Source of the DNA: Bacteroidota bacterium
GTDB lineage: Bacteria > Bacteroidota > Rhodothermia > Rhodothermales > JAAAOL01
Length of the DNA: 7,779 nt
Direction of reading: 5' to 3'
NCBI GenBank assembly: GCA_009908885.1
Contig: JAAAOL010000184.1
Span: 1-7,779 of the forward strand
Part shown: piece after piece, positions 1 through 6,124 of the stretch
Position numbering within the stretch: position 1 is the first letter of the stretch
Layout: every line of letters starts with the position of its first letter
Notes under the pieces: generated by a model
The model's input: the letters and a program-made list of their open reading frames with translations, nothing else
Databases searched by the model: none
What the model was told of the DNA's origin: nothing
Made by a program: the position numbers and the translations under genes

Positions 1-1414
1 AGCGTCCTAGAAAGGTGATAGCCTGCCGGGTCCCCTCACGCACCGACGTCGTCTGCGACGGGGCCAGGTCCAACAGCGCCTCGATGACGGTGCGGAGCGC
101 GTGAAGCTTGGCCAGGCGTTCCTGGTCAGCCTCGACCTCGGCGCCATGCGCCTCGCGCTCCTCGATATCACGCTGTACGGCCCGCGTGGCGCGCTGCAGC
201 ATGGCGGCGTACCCGGCCCGGCCCGGACGGATGCGGCGTGCGGCCAGCAGGGTCGCGGCTTCGTAGGGATCGAGCCGTTCGCCGTCCTCCTCCAGCACGC
301 CGTCCGTGCGCACGAGCCCGCTGCGCAACATGCCGACGAGGTGCAGTAGATCGAAATCTTCCTCGATCCACTGCAGAAAGTGCAGGAGCGCCTTGCCCGT
401 GTGCGTCAGGTGCGGCGGACGGCCCGCGCCGAACGTGGCCGGGAGCCCGTGGGAGCCGTCGCCCGCTGGCAGGCGGCGGAGGGCGCTGTGCAGCAGGTCG
501 ACGTACGGATCCGGCGTCGTGTAGGCGATCTCGATCGCGTCGAGCGGAACGCCAGCGTCGAGGGCCGAGCGCAGGGCCGCCCGCACCTCGGCGTCGGTGC
601 CGACGGCTTCGACGAAGCGGAACGGGGCCTGCTCTGTGGGTGCAGCGGGGCGGGCCTCGCGCGGTGCGCCCGCGTAGGCTCCCAGACCGACCGCGCCGGC
701 GTCGTGATGCGGCGTCGGGACGTCGGCCAGGCGCGCGGCTACCGTGCGCGGCGGCGGGGCGAGCGGCTCCGCCGGGTGTCCCAGTCGCATCAGCGCGACC
801 TCCGCATCCTGGAGCGCACGCACGTAGCGATAGGCCGCCTCCGTCAGCTCGACCTCATCGAAAAGGAGCAGCAGCGCATCGCCTACCGAGGGGCTGGCAT
901 GGACCTGCTCCGCCGCCCGCCGGAAGAGGGCGCTGTCGTCGACCAGGTCGTGCTGTGTCAGCAGGGCCTCGTAGCGCGCCTGCGCTTCGGGCATCCAGGC
1001 CGTACGATCGCCGAGGGCCGTCCGTAGCGCCGCGCCGTCGACGTGCTCCTGCCGCACCGTGCGGATCACCTCGGCGGTGGGACGCTCCAGGTGCGGGCGG
1101 AGCGGTTCGAGCGGGCCTAGATCCAGGTCGTGCAGGGCCGCTCGGGCGACGAAGGGCTCGGCGCCACCGGCCAGGAATCGCTCCCGCCGATCCGCCATCG
1201 CGGGGAGGGCCGTCTGGCGCGCGTGTTCGAGCACCGTTGAGGGCCGTAGCCCGATGGAGGGGCAATCCGCGCGGGCCAGCGCTGTGATGAGGCTGTGCCC
1301 GACCTGCAGGCTGGGGGCCAGCAGCACCTTGTCGCGCGTGGGGTGCTGCGCGCACACGGCGCGGAGCTGAGCGAGCAGGAAGGAGAGCGGCGGAGCGGAG
1401 TCGGCGACGGCCAT
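1..1414 (-). CDS. AddB-like / PD-(D/E)XK nuclease family protein, N-terminal part (runs off left edge)
   Basis: An open frame runs without a stop from ATG at 1414 to the window edge and gives 471 residues; the C-terminus is missing. The N-terminus (about residues 27-66) has the pattern of AddB-type inactivated helicases: a strand ending LLAP, then a helix, then a 'LRPSTVLEHAR' strand. There is no Walker A GxGKT. Residues 180-200 (LLLLFDEVELTEAAYRYVRAL) look like a Walker-B-region strand. Residues 266-370 resemble the UvrD-C-like segment: 'FVEAVGTDAEVRAALRSAL', 'PDPYVDLLHSAL', then 'GKALLHFLQWIEEDFD'. AddB-family proteins act with AddA in double-strand break resection, and the nuclease domain lies at the C-terminus, here outside the window. 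An in-frame TAG about 60 bases upstream, with no ATG/GTG/TTG between, makes ATG 1414 the only likely start; no Shine-Dalgarno is seen. It is transcribed divergently from the gene at 1760. The coding frame is secure; the family call is from remembered pattern only. Confidence 0.65.
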   Translation of the reverse strand, partial: MAVADSAPPLSFLLAQLRAVCAQHPTRDKVLLAPSLQVGHSLITALARADCPSIGLRPSTVLEHARQTALPAMADRRERFLAGGAEPFVARAALHDLDLGPLEPLRPHLERPTAEVIRTVRQEHVDGAALRTALGDRTAWMPEAQARYEALLTQHDLVDDSALFRRAAEQVHASPSVGDALLLLFDEVELTEAAYRYVRALQDAEVALMRLGHPAEPLAPPPRTVAARLADVPTPHHDAGAVGLGAYAGAPREARPAAPTEQAPFRFVEAVGTDAEVRAALRSALDAGVPLDAIEIAYTTPDPYVDLLHSALRRLPAGDGSHGLPATFGAGRPPHLTHTGKALLHFLQWIEEDFDLLHLVGMLRSGLVRTDGVLEEDGERLDPYEAATLLAARRIRPGRAGYAAMLQRATRAVQRDIEEREAHGAEVEADQERLAKLHALRTVIEALLDLAPSQTTSVREGTRQAITFLGR

Positions 1415-1487
1415 GTACTGCGGAGTGCGTCGAGGCGTACTGCGGATGAAGAAGGACGTGCGAGACGATGCGGCACGTCCCTACCAC

Positions 1488-1516
1488 AGGGTAAGTCACG
1501 AACCCCTTAAACTCAA
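1488..1516 (-). promoter_or_regulatory. Weak candidate sigma70-like promoter for the AddB-like gene
   Basis: Read on the minus strand, TTGAGT (1516-1511) is followed by a 17-base spacer and TACCCT (1493-1488). The -35 matches the consensus at the first four bases. The -10 is poor (T, A and final T only). This would leave a leader of about 65 bases before ATG 1414. The spacing is right but the score is low, and chance occurrence is plausible. Confidence 0.2.
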
Positions 1517-1683
1517 TCCACCGCCTCATCCGGCGCGGTGCAGGGCGAGAGCAGTCGAATCGTACAACTATTTTCGCCATGGGCAGTGGTGCATCAGCGG
1601 GCCCAGGCGCTTCGTTGCAGTGAACAGGGCATCGACACGTGAGACGAGCGCAAGCGCTGCACGGCGGTTTGCACATCGCCCGT

Positions 1684-1700
1684 GGCATAGCGAATATGCC
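1684..1700. repeat. Short inverted repeat upstream of the 237-aa gene
   Basis: GGCATA-gcgaa-TATGCC is a perfect 6-bp inverted repeat with a 5-base loop. It lies 60 bases before the GTG start at 1760 and overlaps a weak TTGCAC (1669-1674)/GAATAT (1692-1697) promoter-like pair with 17-base spacing. It could be an operator or chance; nothing else supports a role. Confidence 0.25.
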
Positions 1701-1759
1701 TCTGGACCACTCTGGCAGGACGTCTGCCTGCGCGCCTCACGAATAGACCTCGGGCTGCT

Positions 1760-2473
1760 GTGAAGAACCAGTACTTCGGCGATGTGAATGACTTTCGGAA
1801 GTACGGTCTCCTCCGCGCGCTGCTCGACCGCACCGCGCTGCCGCTTTACGTCGCCTGGATGCTGACGCCCGACGACGACCGCACCGACGGCGTGCGGACG
1901 CGGTACCTGAGCCAGCCCGCGCGCTGGCGCGTCTTCGATCCGCCCCTGTTCGACCTGCTCGTCGAGGCGCTGTCGGATGGCGGTGCGCGCGAGGTGGCAG
2001 CGATCGAACGGTCAGGGCTACTGCCCCGCGCCACCTTCCACTCAGCGGTGCTCTCGGATCAGCGAGAGGAGCGAGCCGCCTACTTCGAGGCGCTCGGTGC
2101 GATTGCAGATCCGCCCGGCATGTTGTTCTTCGACCCCGATAACGGCCTGGAAGTGGCGTCCGTCCCGAAAGGGCGGAAGGACTCGTCCAAGTATCTGTAC
2201 TGGGACGAGGTGGCGTCCGCGTGGGGCGACGGGCACTCGCTGCTGATCTATCAGCACTTCCCCCGTCGGCCGCGTGAGGTGTTCATCAAGGAGGTCGCCC
2301 GCAGGCTGCGCAGGGAAACGGGCGCACCCTGGGTGGCCTCGTTCCGCACCGCTCACGTCGTCTTTCTCCTCGCGCCGCAGCCATCCCACCGTGATCCGCT
2401 GCTGGCCGGGACGCGCGCCGCTGCGACGACGTGGGACAGCCAGGTCGACGTCGCCCTGCATCGGGTGGCGTGA
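1760..2473 (+). CDS. Conserved protein of unknown function, 237 aa (MKNQYFGD...FFDPDNG family)
   Basis: I recognise this as a conserved hypothetical type but know no function. The conserved-looking blocks are an N-terminal NQYFGDVNDFRKYGLLR (3-19), WMLTPDDDRTDG (33-44), a DP-rich FFDPDNGLEV (123-132), GRKDSSKYLYWDE (138-150) and LLIYQHFPRRPR (161-172). No signal peptide or membrane segment is visible, so it is probably cytosolic. The strand-DPDNG turn followed by an 'SSKYLYW' helix recalls Rossmann-fold methyltransferases with DPP motifs. The N-terminal 'FGD-x-ND-x2-KYGLLR' loosely recalls the RlmJ/TcmP-type opening. Both comparisons are inference only. The start is GTG, chosen because the conserved N-terminus begins directly there; no clear Shine-Dalgarno precedes it. 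It stands alone: divergent from the AddB-like gene and convergent with the deacylase gene, 72 bases from its stop. Coding is near certain. Confidence 0.85.
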   Translation: MKNQYFGDVNDFRKYGLLRALLDRTALPLYVAWMLTPDDDRTDGVRTRYLSQPARWRVFDPPLFDLLVEALSDGGAREVAAIERSGLLPRATFHSAVLSDQREERAAYFEALGAIADPPGMLFFDPDNGLEVASVPKGRKDSSKYLYWDEVASAWGDGHSLLIYQHFPRRPREVFIKEVARRLRRETGAPWVASFRTAHVVFLLAPQPSHRDPLLAGTRAAATTWDSQVDVALHRVA

Positions 2474-2518
2474 CGCTCAGGAGGAAGAAGGACGGGCGAT
2501 GAAATGCCTCCGCACTAA

Positions 2519-2540
2519 CGTTATGGGCGCGTTATGGGCG
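2519..2540. repeat. Tandem duplication of an 11-mer (cgttatgggcg x2)
   Basis: CGTTATGGGCG occurs at 2519-2529 and again, directly abutting, at 2530-2540. It lies between the convergent stops of the 237-aa gene (2473) and the deacylase gene (2546). An 8-bp palindrome, TAACGTTA, overlaps its left end (2516-2523). No U-tract hairpin typical of a terminator is present in this 72-base gap. Confidence 0.7.
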
Positions 2541-2545
2541 GACTG

Positions 2546-3016
2546 TCAGGCCGGTTCGAGGGCGAACTGCAGCGTGACGGGCTCGACCAGGTCCACGTAG
2601 TCGGAAAACGACATCTGGATGAGCTCGGTGTGCGTGCCCGCGTTGAAGGCGATCTGCTCGTCCTCCGCCAGCGTGGCCGCCATGAAGACGTCCATCCCGT
2701 ACAAGTTGCCGAATGGCGGCATCGCGCCGACTTCGCAGTCCGGAAAGTGGGCTTTGAACTCGTCCTCGCTCGCCAGCTCGACGGTGTCGGCCCCGGTGGC
2801 CTCCTGGAGCTTGTCCAGGTCCACCTGGTAGGGGGCGGGCAAGACCGCCATCGCCAGCTCGCCGTTGATCTTGAGCATGACCGTCTTGGCCATCTCCTTG
2901 CCCGGGATGTGGGCGGACGCGGCGATTTCCTGCGCCGTGAAGGCGGTCGAGTGCTTGATGCTGACGTACTTGACGTCGTGCTCGTCCAGAAAGGTCTTGA
3001 GGGTGTCGACAGGCAT
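2546..3016 (-). CDS. YbaK/ProX-type aminoacyl-tRNA deacylase
   Basis: The 156-aa product matches the YbaK/prolyl-tRNA-synthetase-associated (editing) domain along its whole length. Such stand-alone domains hydrolyse mischarged aminoacyl-tRNAs in the cytosol as a quality-control step; the exact tRNA and amino acid are not predictable here. Visible marks are an N-terminal LKTFLDEHDVKY, FTAQEIAASAHIPGKEMAKTVMLK (26-49) with the conserved Lys44, the central AVLPAPYQVDLDKL, and the substrate-pocket GAMPPFGNLYGMDV (97-110). The C-terminal block is IAFNAGTHTELIQMSFSDYVDLVEP (122-146). Length and ends are normal for the family. A GTG three codons upstream (3025) is possible but lies inside the Shine-Dalgarno, so ATG 3016 is the start. 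It is 140 bases downstream of the molybdenum hydroxylase large-subunit gene on the same strand; co-transcription is possible but no functional link is evident. Confidence 0.93.
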   Translation of the reverse strand: MPVDTLKTFLDEHDVKYVSIKHSTAFTAQEIAASAHIPGKEMAKTVMLKINGELAMAVLPAPYQVDLDKLQEATGADTVELASEDEFKAHFPDCEVGAMPPFGNLYGMDVFMAATLAEDEQIAFNAGTHTELIQMSFSDYVDLVEPVTLQFALEPA

Positions 3017-3021
3017 ACCGT

Positions 3022-3029
3022 TCACCTCC
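3022..3029 (-). promoter_or_regulatory. Strong Shine-Dalgarno of the YbaK-family gene
   Basis: GGAGGTGA on the minus strand (3029-3022) ends 5 bases before ATG 3016; the GGAGG core ends 8 bases before it. This is a near-perfect anti-16S match. It contains the alternative GTG (3025-3023), which therefore has no room for its own ribosome binding site. This decides the start. Confidence 0.85.
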
Positions 3030-3142
3030 GTCTGGTTGTGTCCAACGATGCGGTGCCGGTGGGTCTATTCCAATCACCAACACCGCCGCTTTGTTGCGCC
3101 GGACGCTCACTTTTCGGGCGGTGGCGGCGGCCTGCACTACCG

Positions 3143-3170
3143 CATCCGGTGGTGGATCATCCAGTGGTGG
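3143..3170 (-). repeat. 13-bp direct repeat, period 15, spanning the large-subunit stop codon
   Basis: On the plus strand, catccggtggtgg (3143-3155) and catccagtggtgg (3158-3170) differ at one base and are separated by two bases. Read on the coding strand, the units are in frame with the molybdenum hydroxylase large-subunit gene and encode TTG-stop and then TTG-Cys. The stop TGA (3159-3157) therefore corresponds to TGC in the second unit, as if a 15-base slippage duplication lies across the gene end. Confidence 0.6.
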
Positions 3171-5373
3171 CCTGTAGCTCGACGGCGTCCAGGCTGTTCG
3201 CGTACGGCTGCGTGTAGAGGCGCGTGCCGGTAGCCTGGGCGAGTGCGTTGGCCAGCGCGCCCATGATGGGCGGGAGCGACGGCTCGCCGAGCCCCGTCGG
3301 GTCGATGCCGTTGTCCACGAAGACCGTCTCGATGGCCCGTGGCGCCTCGGCGTTGCGGATGAGGTGATAGTCGTCGAAGTTCTGCTGGTCGGGCGCGCCG
3401 TCGGTGAACGAGAGGGCGCTGTACATGGCGTGCCCGATGCCGTCCACGATGCCGCCCTCGACCTGGTTGCGGGCCGCGTCCGGGTTGACGACGATGCCGC
3501 AGTCCACGGCGCACCACACGGTGTCCACGCGCGGCTCGCCGTCGTCGAGCGTCACGTCCAACACCTGCGCCACGTACGAGTTGTGGCAGTAGTAGGCCGA
3601 GACGCCTCGGGCGACGCCAGGCCGCGGAGGTGCGTCCCAGCCGGACGTCTCGCGCACCAGCCGGAGGACGCCCGCATAGCGCGCGGCGTCGTAGTCGTGC
3701 TCCTTGCCGACGGGGTCCGTCCTCGCCCGGTCGAACAGTTCGAGGCGGAAGTCGATGGGATCTTTGCCCGCCGCCTCGGCCACCTCGTCGAGGAAGGACT
3801 GCTCCGCCCCTGCGATGAAGTTGGAGCGGGGCGCGCGCCAGGCGCCCGTCGAGATGTTGGAGTCGAGCGAGAGGTTTTCCGCCAGGTAGTGATCCACCGC
3901 GCCCGCCGGGAAGCGATCCGCGAAGACCGGGCCGCCGTGGACGCCCGCGCCGCGCACGTGGAAGGCTGTCATCGTTCCGTCCTCGTCCAGTGCTGCGCGG
4001 TAGGTGACCTGGTAGGCTGGGCGGTAGGTGCCCTGCGTCATGTCGTCCTCGCGCGTGTAGACCAGCTTGATCGGGGCCTGCGCTTTCTGTGAGATGAGCG
4101 CCGCTTCGAGCCCGAAGTTGCCGTAGAGCCGCCGTCCGAAGCCGCCGCCCATGCGCGTCATCTGGACGGCGATCGCGTCCTCCGGCAGCCCGAGCAGGCG
4201 CGACGCCGAGGTGCGCAGGTACTCCGGCGTCTGAATCGGCCCCAGCAGTTCCGCCCGGTCCGCCCGCACGTCGGCGAAGAAGTTCATCGGCTCCAGCGTG
4301 TTGTGCGCCAGGAACGGGGCGCGGTAGGTGCGCTCGATGACGGTTGCGGCCTGCTGGAAGGCGGCCTCCGGATTGCCGTCGCGGCGCGCGGGCTCCGTCG
4401 TGCCGCTTTTCACCAGCTCGGCCAGGCGCTGGGCGTGGTCGGCGCTGCTCTCGGCGGGCGAGGTGCGCTCCCACTCCACCTTAAGCGCCTTCTTGGCTTT
4501 CATGACCTCCCAGGTGGAGGCGCCGAGGACGACGACCAGCTCGGGAAAGGCGTTCACGTCCGACCACTGCCGCTCGAAGCCGTCGGGCGCCACGTCGATG
4601 GTGAACACGTCGCGGATGCCGGGCAGGGCCTTCGCCGCGCTCGCATCCAGCGACTTGATGGTCATACCGAAGGCGGGCGGGTGCTCGATCATGGCGATCA
4701 GCATGCCCTCGCGCTGCGTGTCGATCCCGAAAAGGGGCTTCCCCGTCACGATCTCGCGGGCGTCCACGTTCTTGCGCGAGGTCCCGATGATGGAGAAGTC
4801 GGTCGGATTCTTCAGCTCGACGGTCTCCGGCACGGGCACGGTAGCCGCCGCCGAGGCCACGTCGCCGTAGCCGAGGGTCTGGCCGCTAGACGTGTGGCGG
4901 ATCGTGCCGGCCTCCGTCGTCACCTCATCCACCGGCACGTCCCACCGGCGCGCCGCCGCCTCCATCAGCATGCGCCGGGCCGTGGCGCCCGCCGTGCGGA
5001 GGCCCTGCCACCCCTGCCGGATCGACTGGCTGCCGCCCGCCACCTGGCGCGTGTATTTGTCGGTGTTCAGCGGGGCCTGCTCCACGACCACGTCCCGCCA
5101 GTTCACGTCCAGCTCCTCGGCCACGATCATGGGCATGGACGTCTTCACGTTCTGCCCGATCTCCGGGTTGGGCGACATGATGGTCACCAGCCCGTTGTCG
5201 CCGATCTTGAGGAACGCGTTGATGTCGTGCCACGCCTCCGGCAGGCCCTTGGGCGCGGGCGACTCCGGCGCGCATCCGGCCAGCCAGTTGAAGCCCAGCA
5301 TCATGCCGCCGCCGGCCAGGGCCGAGGCCTTCAAGAAGGATCGTCTGTTGAGGGTCGTGTTCGCGTCTGCCAC
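3157..5373 (-). CDS. Molybdopterin-binding large subunit of an IorB-type aldehyde/xanthine dehydrogenase family enzyme, Tat lipoprotein
   Basis: The 738-aa product is the catalytic subunit of a molybdenum hydroxylase, closest by architecture to isoquinoline 1-oxidoreductase beta. It hydroxylates an N-heterocycle or aldehyde at a Mo-molybdopterin-cytosine-dinucleotide centre; the real substrate is unknown. A twin-arginine signal, NRRSFLK (9-15), precedes a hydrophobic stretch ending LAGC (31-34), a lipobox, so a Tat-exported, lipid-anchored protein is likely. A first Mo-domain segment lies around 50-200. The hammerhead-like domain GKPLFGIDTQREGMLIAMIEHPP is at 211-233. The Mo-cofactor glycine loop MGGGFGRR is at 408-415, with STGAWRAPRSN (508-518), VDCGIVVNP (623-631) and GLGEPSLPP (694-702), where Glu697 is the expected catalytic base. 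Length fits the family. The GTG start at 5373 follows GGGAG by 6 bases and gives a complete Tat signal. The frame stays open far upstream, but that part is a shadow of the 2Fe-2S gene. It lies 58 bases after the 2Fe-2S gene, in the same operon. Confidence 0.93.
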   Translation of the reverse strand: MADANTTLNRRSFLKASALAGGGMMLGFNWLAGCAPESPAPKGLPEAWHDINAFLKIGDNGLVTIMSPNPEIGQNVKTSMPMIVAEELDVNWRDVVVEQAPLNTDKYTRQVAGGSQSIRQGWQGLRTAGATARRMLMEAAARRWDVPVDEVTTEAGTIRHTSSGQTLGYGDVASAAATVPVPETVELKNPTDFSIIGTSRKNVDAREIVTGKPLFGIDTQREGMLIAMIEHPPAFGMTIKSLDASAAKALPGIRDVFTIDVAPDGFERQWSDVNAFPELVVVLGASTWEVMKAKKALKVEWERTSPAESSADHAQRLAELVKSGTTEPARRDGNPEAAFQQAATVIERTYRAPFLAHNTLEPMNFFADVRADRAELLGPIQTPEYLRTSASRLLGLPEDAIAVQMTRMGGGFGRRLYGNFGLEAALISQKAQAPIKLVYTREDDMTQGTYRPAYQVTYRAALDEDGTMTAFHVRGAGVHGGPVFADRFPAGAVDHYLAENLSLDSNISTGAWRAPRSNFIAGAEQSFLDEVAEAAGKDPIDFRLELFDRARTDPVGKEHDYDAARYAGVLRLVRETSGWDAPPRPGVARGVSAYYCHNSYVAQVLDVTLDDGEPRVDTVWCAVDCGIVVNPDAARNQVEGGIVDGIGHAMYSALSFTDGAPDQQNFDDYHLIRNAEAPRAIETVFVDNGIDPTGLGEPSLPPIMGALANALAQATGTRLYTQPYANSLDAVELQATTG

Positions 5374-5379
5374 GGTGGT

Positions 5380-5384
5380 CTCCC
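5380..5384 (-). promoter_or_regulatory. Shine-Dalgarno deciding the GTG start of the molybdenum hydroxylase large subunit
   Basis: GGGAG on the minus strand (5384-5380) stands 6 bases before GTG 5373. The frame is open for about 240 codons further upstream, so this site plus the Tat signal right after it is what fixes the start. Confidence 0.65.
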
Positions 5385-5431
5385 GTCGAAAAATGAAGTG
5401 GAATTGCGCTGTGCTGGGGGAGGTGCAGGCT

Positions 5432-5890
5432 TTATGACCGCTCCGCCGCCGTCTTGATGGCCTTGCGGATGCGGACGTAGGTGCCGCAGCGGCAGATGTT
5501 GCCGTCCATGGCCTGCTCGATCTCGTCGTCGCTCGGATTCGGATTGGCGGCCAGCAGCGACGCCGCCGACATGATCTGCCCGGCCTGGCAGTAGCCGCAC
5601 TGCGGCACGTCGTGCTCCAGCCACGCCTGCTGCACCGGATGGTCGCCCTCTTCGGACAGGCCCTCGATGGTGGTGACGGCCCGGTCGCCCACCTTCGACA
5701 CGGGGAGCGTGCACGACCGTACGGCCACGCCGTCGAGGTGGATCGTGCAGGCCCCGCATTGGGCGATCCCGCACCCGTACTTGGTACCGACCAGGTCGAG
5801 GTGCTCGCGCAGAACCCAGAGGAGCGGCGTATCGGCGGCCGCATCGACCTGATGCGAGCGCCCGTTGACGGAGAGCGTGAAGGTAGGCAT
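5432..5890 (-). CDS. (2Fe-2S)-binding small subunit, IorA-type molybdenum hydroxylase
   Basis: The 152-aa product carries the two iron-sulfur clusters that take electrons from the molybdenum centre of the large subunit encoded next. The N-terminal plant-ferredoxin-type cluster uses Cys40, Cys45, Cys48 and Cys60 ([10 protein letters not shown]...C). The C-terminal all-helical domain holds the second cluster through Cys98, Cys101, Cys133 and Cys135 (QCGYC ... CRCG). Gln97, just before CGYC, is the residue that contacts the molybdopterin cofactor in this family. All eight cysteines are present and the length is typical. There is no export signal of its own, so it probably leaves the cytoplasm attached to the Tat-bearing large subunit. 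ATG 5890 is placed directly before the first beta strand (FTLSVNG); no clear Shine-Dalgarno precedes it. The gene order (small then large) matches iorA-iorB. No FAD subunit or cytochrome gene is in view. Confidence 0.95.
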   Translation of the reverse strand: MPTFTLSVNGRSHQVDAAADTPLLWVLREHLDLVGTKYGCGIAQCGACTIHLDGVAVRSCTLPVSKVGDRAVTTIEGLSEEGDHPVQQAWLEHDVPQCGYCQAGQIMSAASLLAANPNPSDDEIEQAMDGNICRCGTYVRIRKAIKTAAERS

Positions 5891-5932
5891 GGGGCAGACC
5901 GGCAGAGGATGGAGCGTAACGAATCGGAGGAG

Positions 5933-5965
5933 CTACTTCGCGGGCAGGATACTTCCGCGAAGCAG
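5933..5965. repeat. Inverted repeat (11-bp arms, one mismatch) in the molybdenum hydroxylase leader
   Basis: CTACTTCGCGG (5933-5943) pairs with CCGCGAAGCAG (5955-5965) across an 11-base loop; 10 of 11 positions are complementary, with a perfect 8-bp inner stem. It ends 43 bases before ATG 5890 and is not followed by a T-run, so a terminator is unlikely. It may be an operator or an mRNA leader hairpin. Confidence 0.55.
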
Positions 5966-6014
5966 ATGCAAGGTACAGGATTTCGGTGAGGGAATCGAAC
6001 GGCGAGGCGGTCGC

Positions 6015-6026
6015 CTTCGCGCGAAG
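6015..6026. repeat. Perfect 12-bp palindrome CTTCGCGCGAAG
   Basis: CTTCGCGCGAAG is a perfect palindrome, 125-136 bases upstream of the 2Fe-2S gene start. It is built from the same CTTCGCG half-site as the inverted repeat at 5933-5965. A shared regulator binding both is possible, but the half-site spacing differs between the two. Confidence 0.5.
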
Positions 6027-6124
6027 TCCGGTGAACAAGTCGCAACGATCGCTTTCGATTCCGCGAGGATTCAGCGGCGTCGGTGGGGCACACCAGTCAG
6101 GTCGGAGGGCGCTTCGGATGGAGG

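Larger units (their letters stand above)
1415..1759. other. Divergent intergenic spacer, no credible gene
   Basis: The 345 bases separate two divergently transcribed genes. Open frames cross it on both strands, but their translations are rich in Arg/Pro/Ser and look like no protein family. Besides the weak promoter at 1488-1516, it holds a perfect 6-bp inverted repeat, GGCATA (1684-1689) and TATGCC (1695-1700), with a 5-base loop, about 60-75 bases before the GTG at 1760. No terminator, tRNA or mobile-element end was recognised. Confidence 0.6.
5891..6124. other. Intergenic region upstream of the molybdenum hydroxylase operon, rich in inverted repeats
   Basis: The 234 bases separate the dipeptide epimerase stop from the 2Fe-2S gene start. 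They hold no credible gene. They contain an imperfect hairpin (5933-5965), a 12-bp palindrome (6015-6026) and a distant 9-bp inverted pair, GGAATCGAA (5991-5999) and TTCGATTCC (6054-6062). Between the hairpin and the palindrome, on the minus strand, TACCTTG (near 5975) loosely resembles the Bacteroidota -7 element TAnnTTTG, with no convincing upstream partner. The region is long enough for the Mo-hydroxylase pair to have its own promoter. Confidence 0.55.

Noticed and set aside
238..1287. Long plus-strand open frame (349 codons) opposite the AddB-like gene
   Set aside because: The translation is Arg/Pro/Ala-rich low complexity. It is an antisense shadow of a GC-rich gene whose minus-strand frame gives a sensible protein.
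855..1688. Minus-strand open frame of 277 codons overlapping the AddB-like gene start
   Set aside because: It is in another frame of the same strand and its translation is RRR/PPA-rich. The AddB-like frame has family-like sequence, so this is a shadow.
1413..1763. Plus-strand open frame of 116 codons filling the first spacer
   Set aside because: It has no recognisable motif, its composition follows local base content, and it overlaps starts of genes on both sides. More likely non-coding.
2499..2545. Possible integron attC site around the GTTA-containing 11-mers
   Set aside because: No complementary RYYYAAC/GTTRRRY arm pair with a foldable 50-plus-base body could be found, and no matching site lies upstream of the 237-aa gene.
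2499..2600. Small plus-strand ORF (33 codons, MKCLRTNVMGALWADC...) just after the 237-aa gene, with an AAGGA before ATG
   Set aside because: More than half overlaps the 3' end of the deacylase gene, the sequence is not protein-like, and the ribosome site could easily be chance. It would need conservation to be revived.
4303..5457. Plus-strand open frame of 384 codons antisense to the Mo-hydroxylase genes
   Set aside because: The composition is His/Arg/Gly-rich, typical of the antisense of GC-rich coding DNA; no domain is visible.
5374..6093. Upstream extension of the large-subunit frame, making a 978-codon open frame
   Set aside because: This stretch overlaps the secure 2Fe-2S gene in another frame and has no family features. 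The Tat signal and Shine-Dalgarno fix the real start at 5373.
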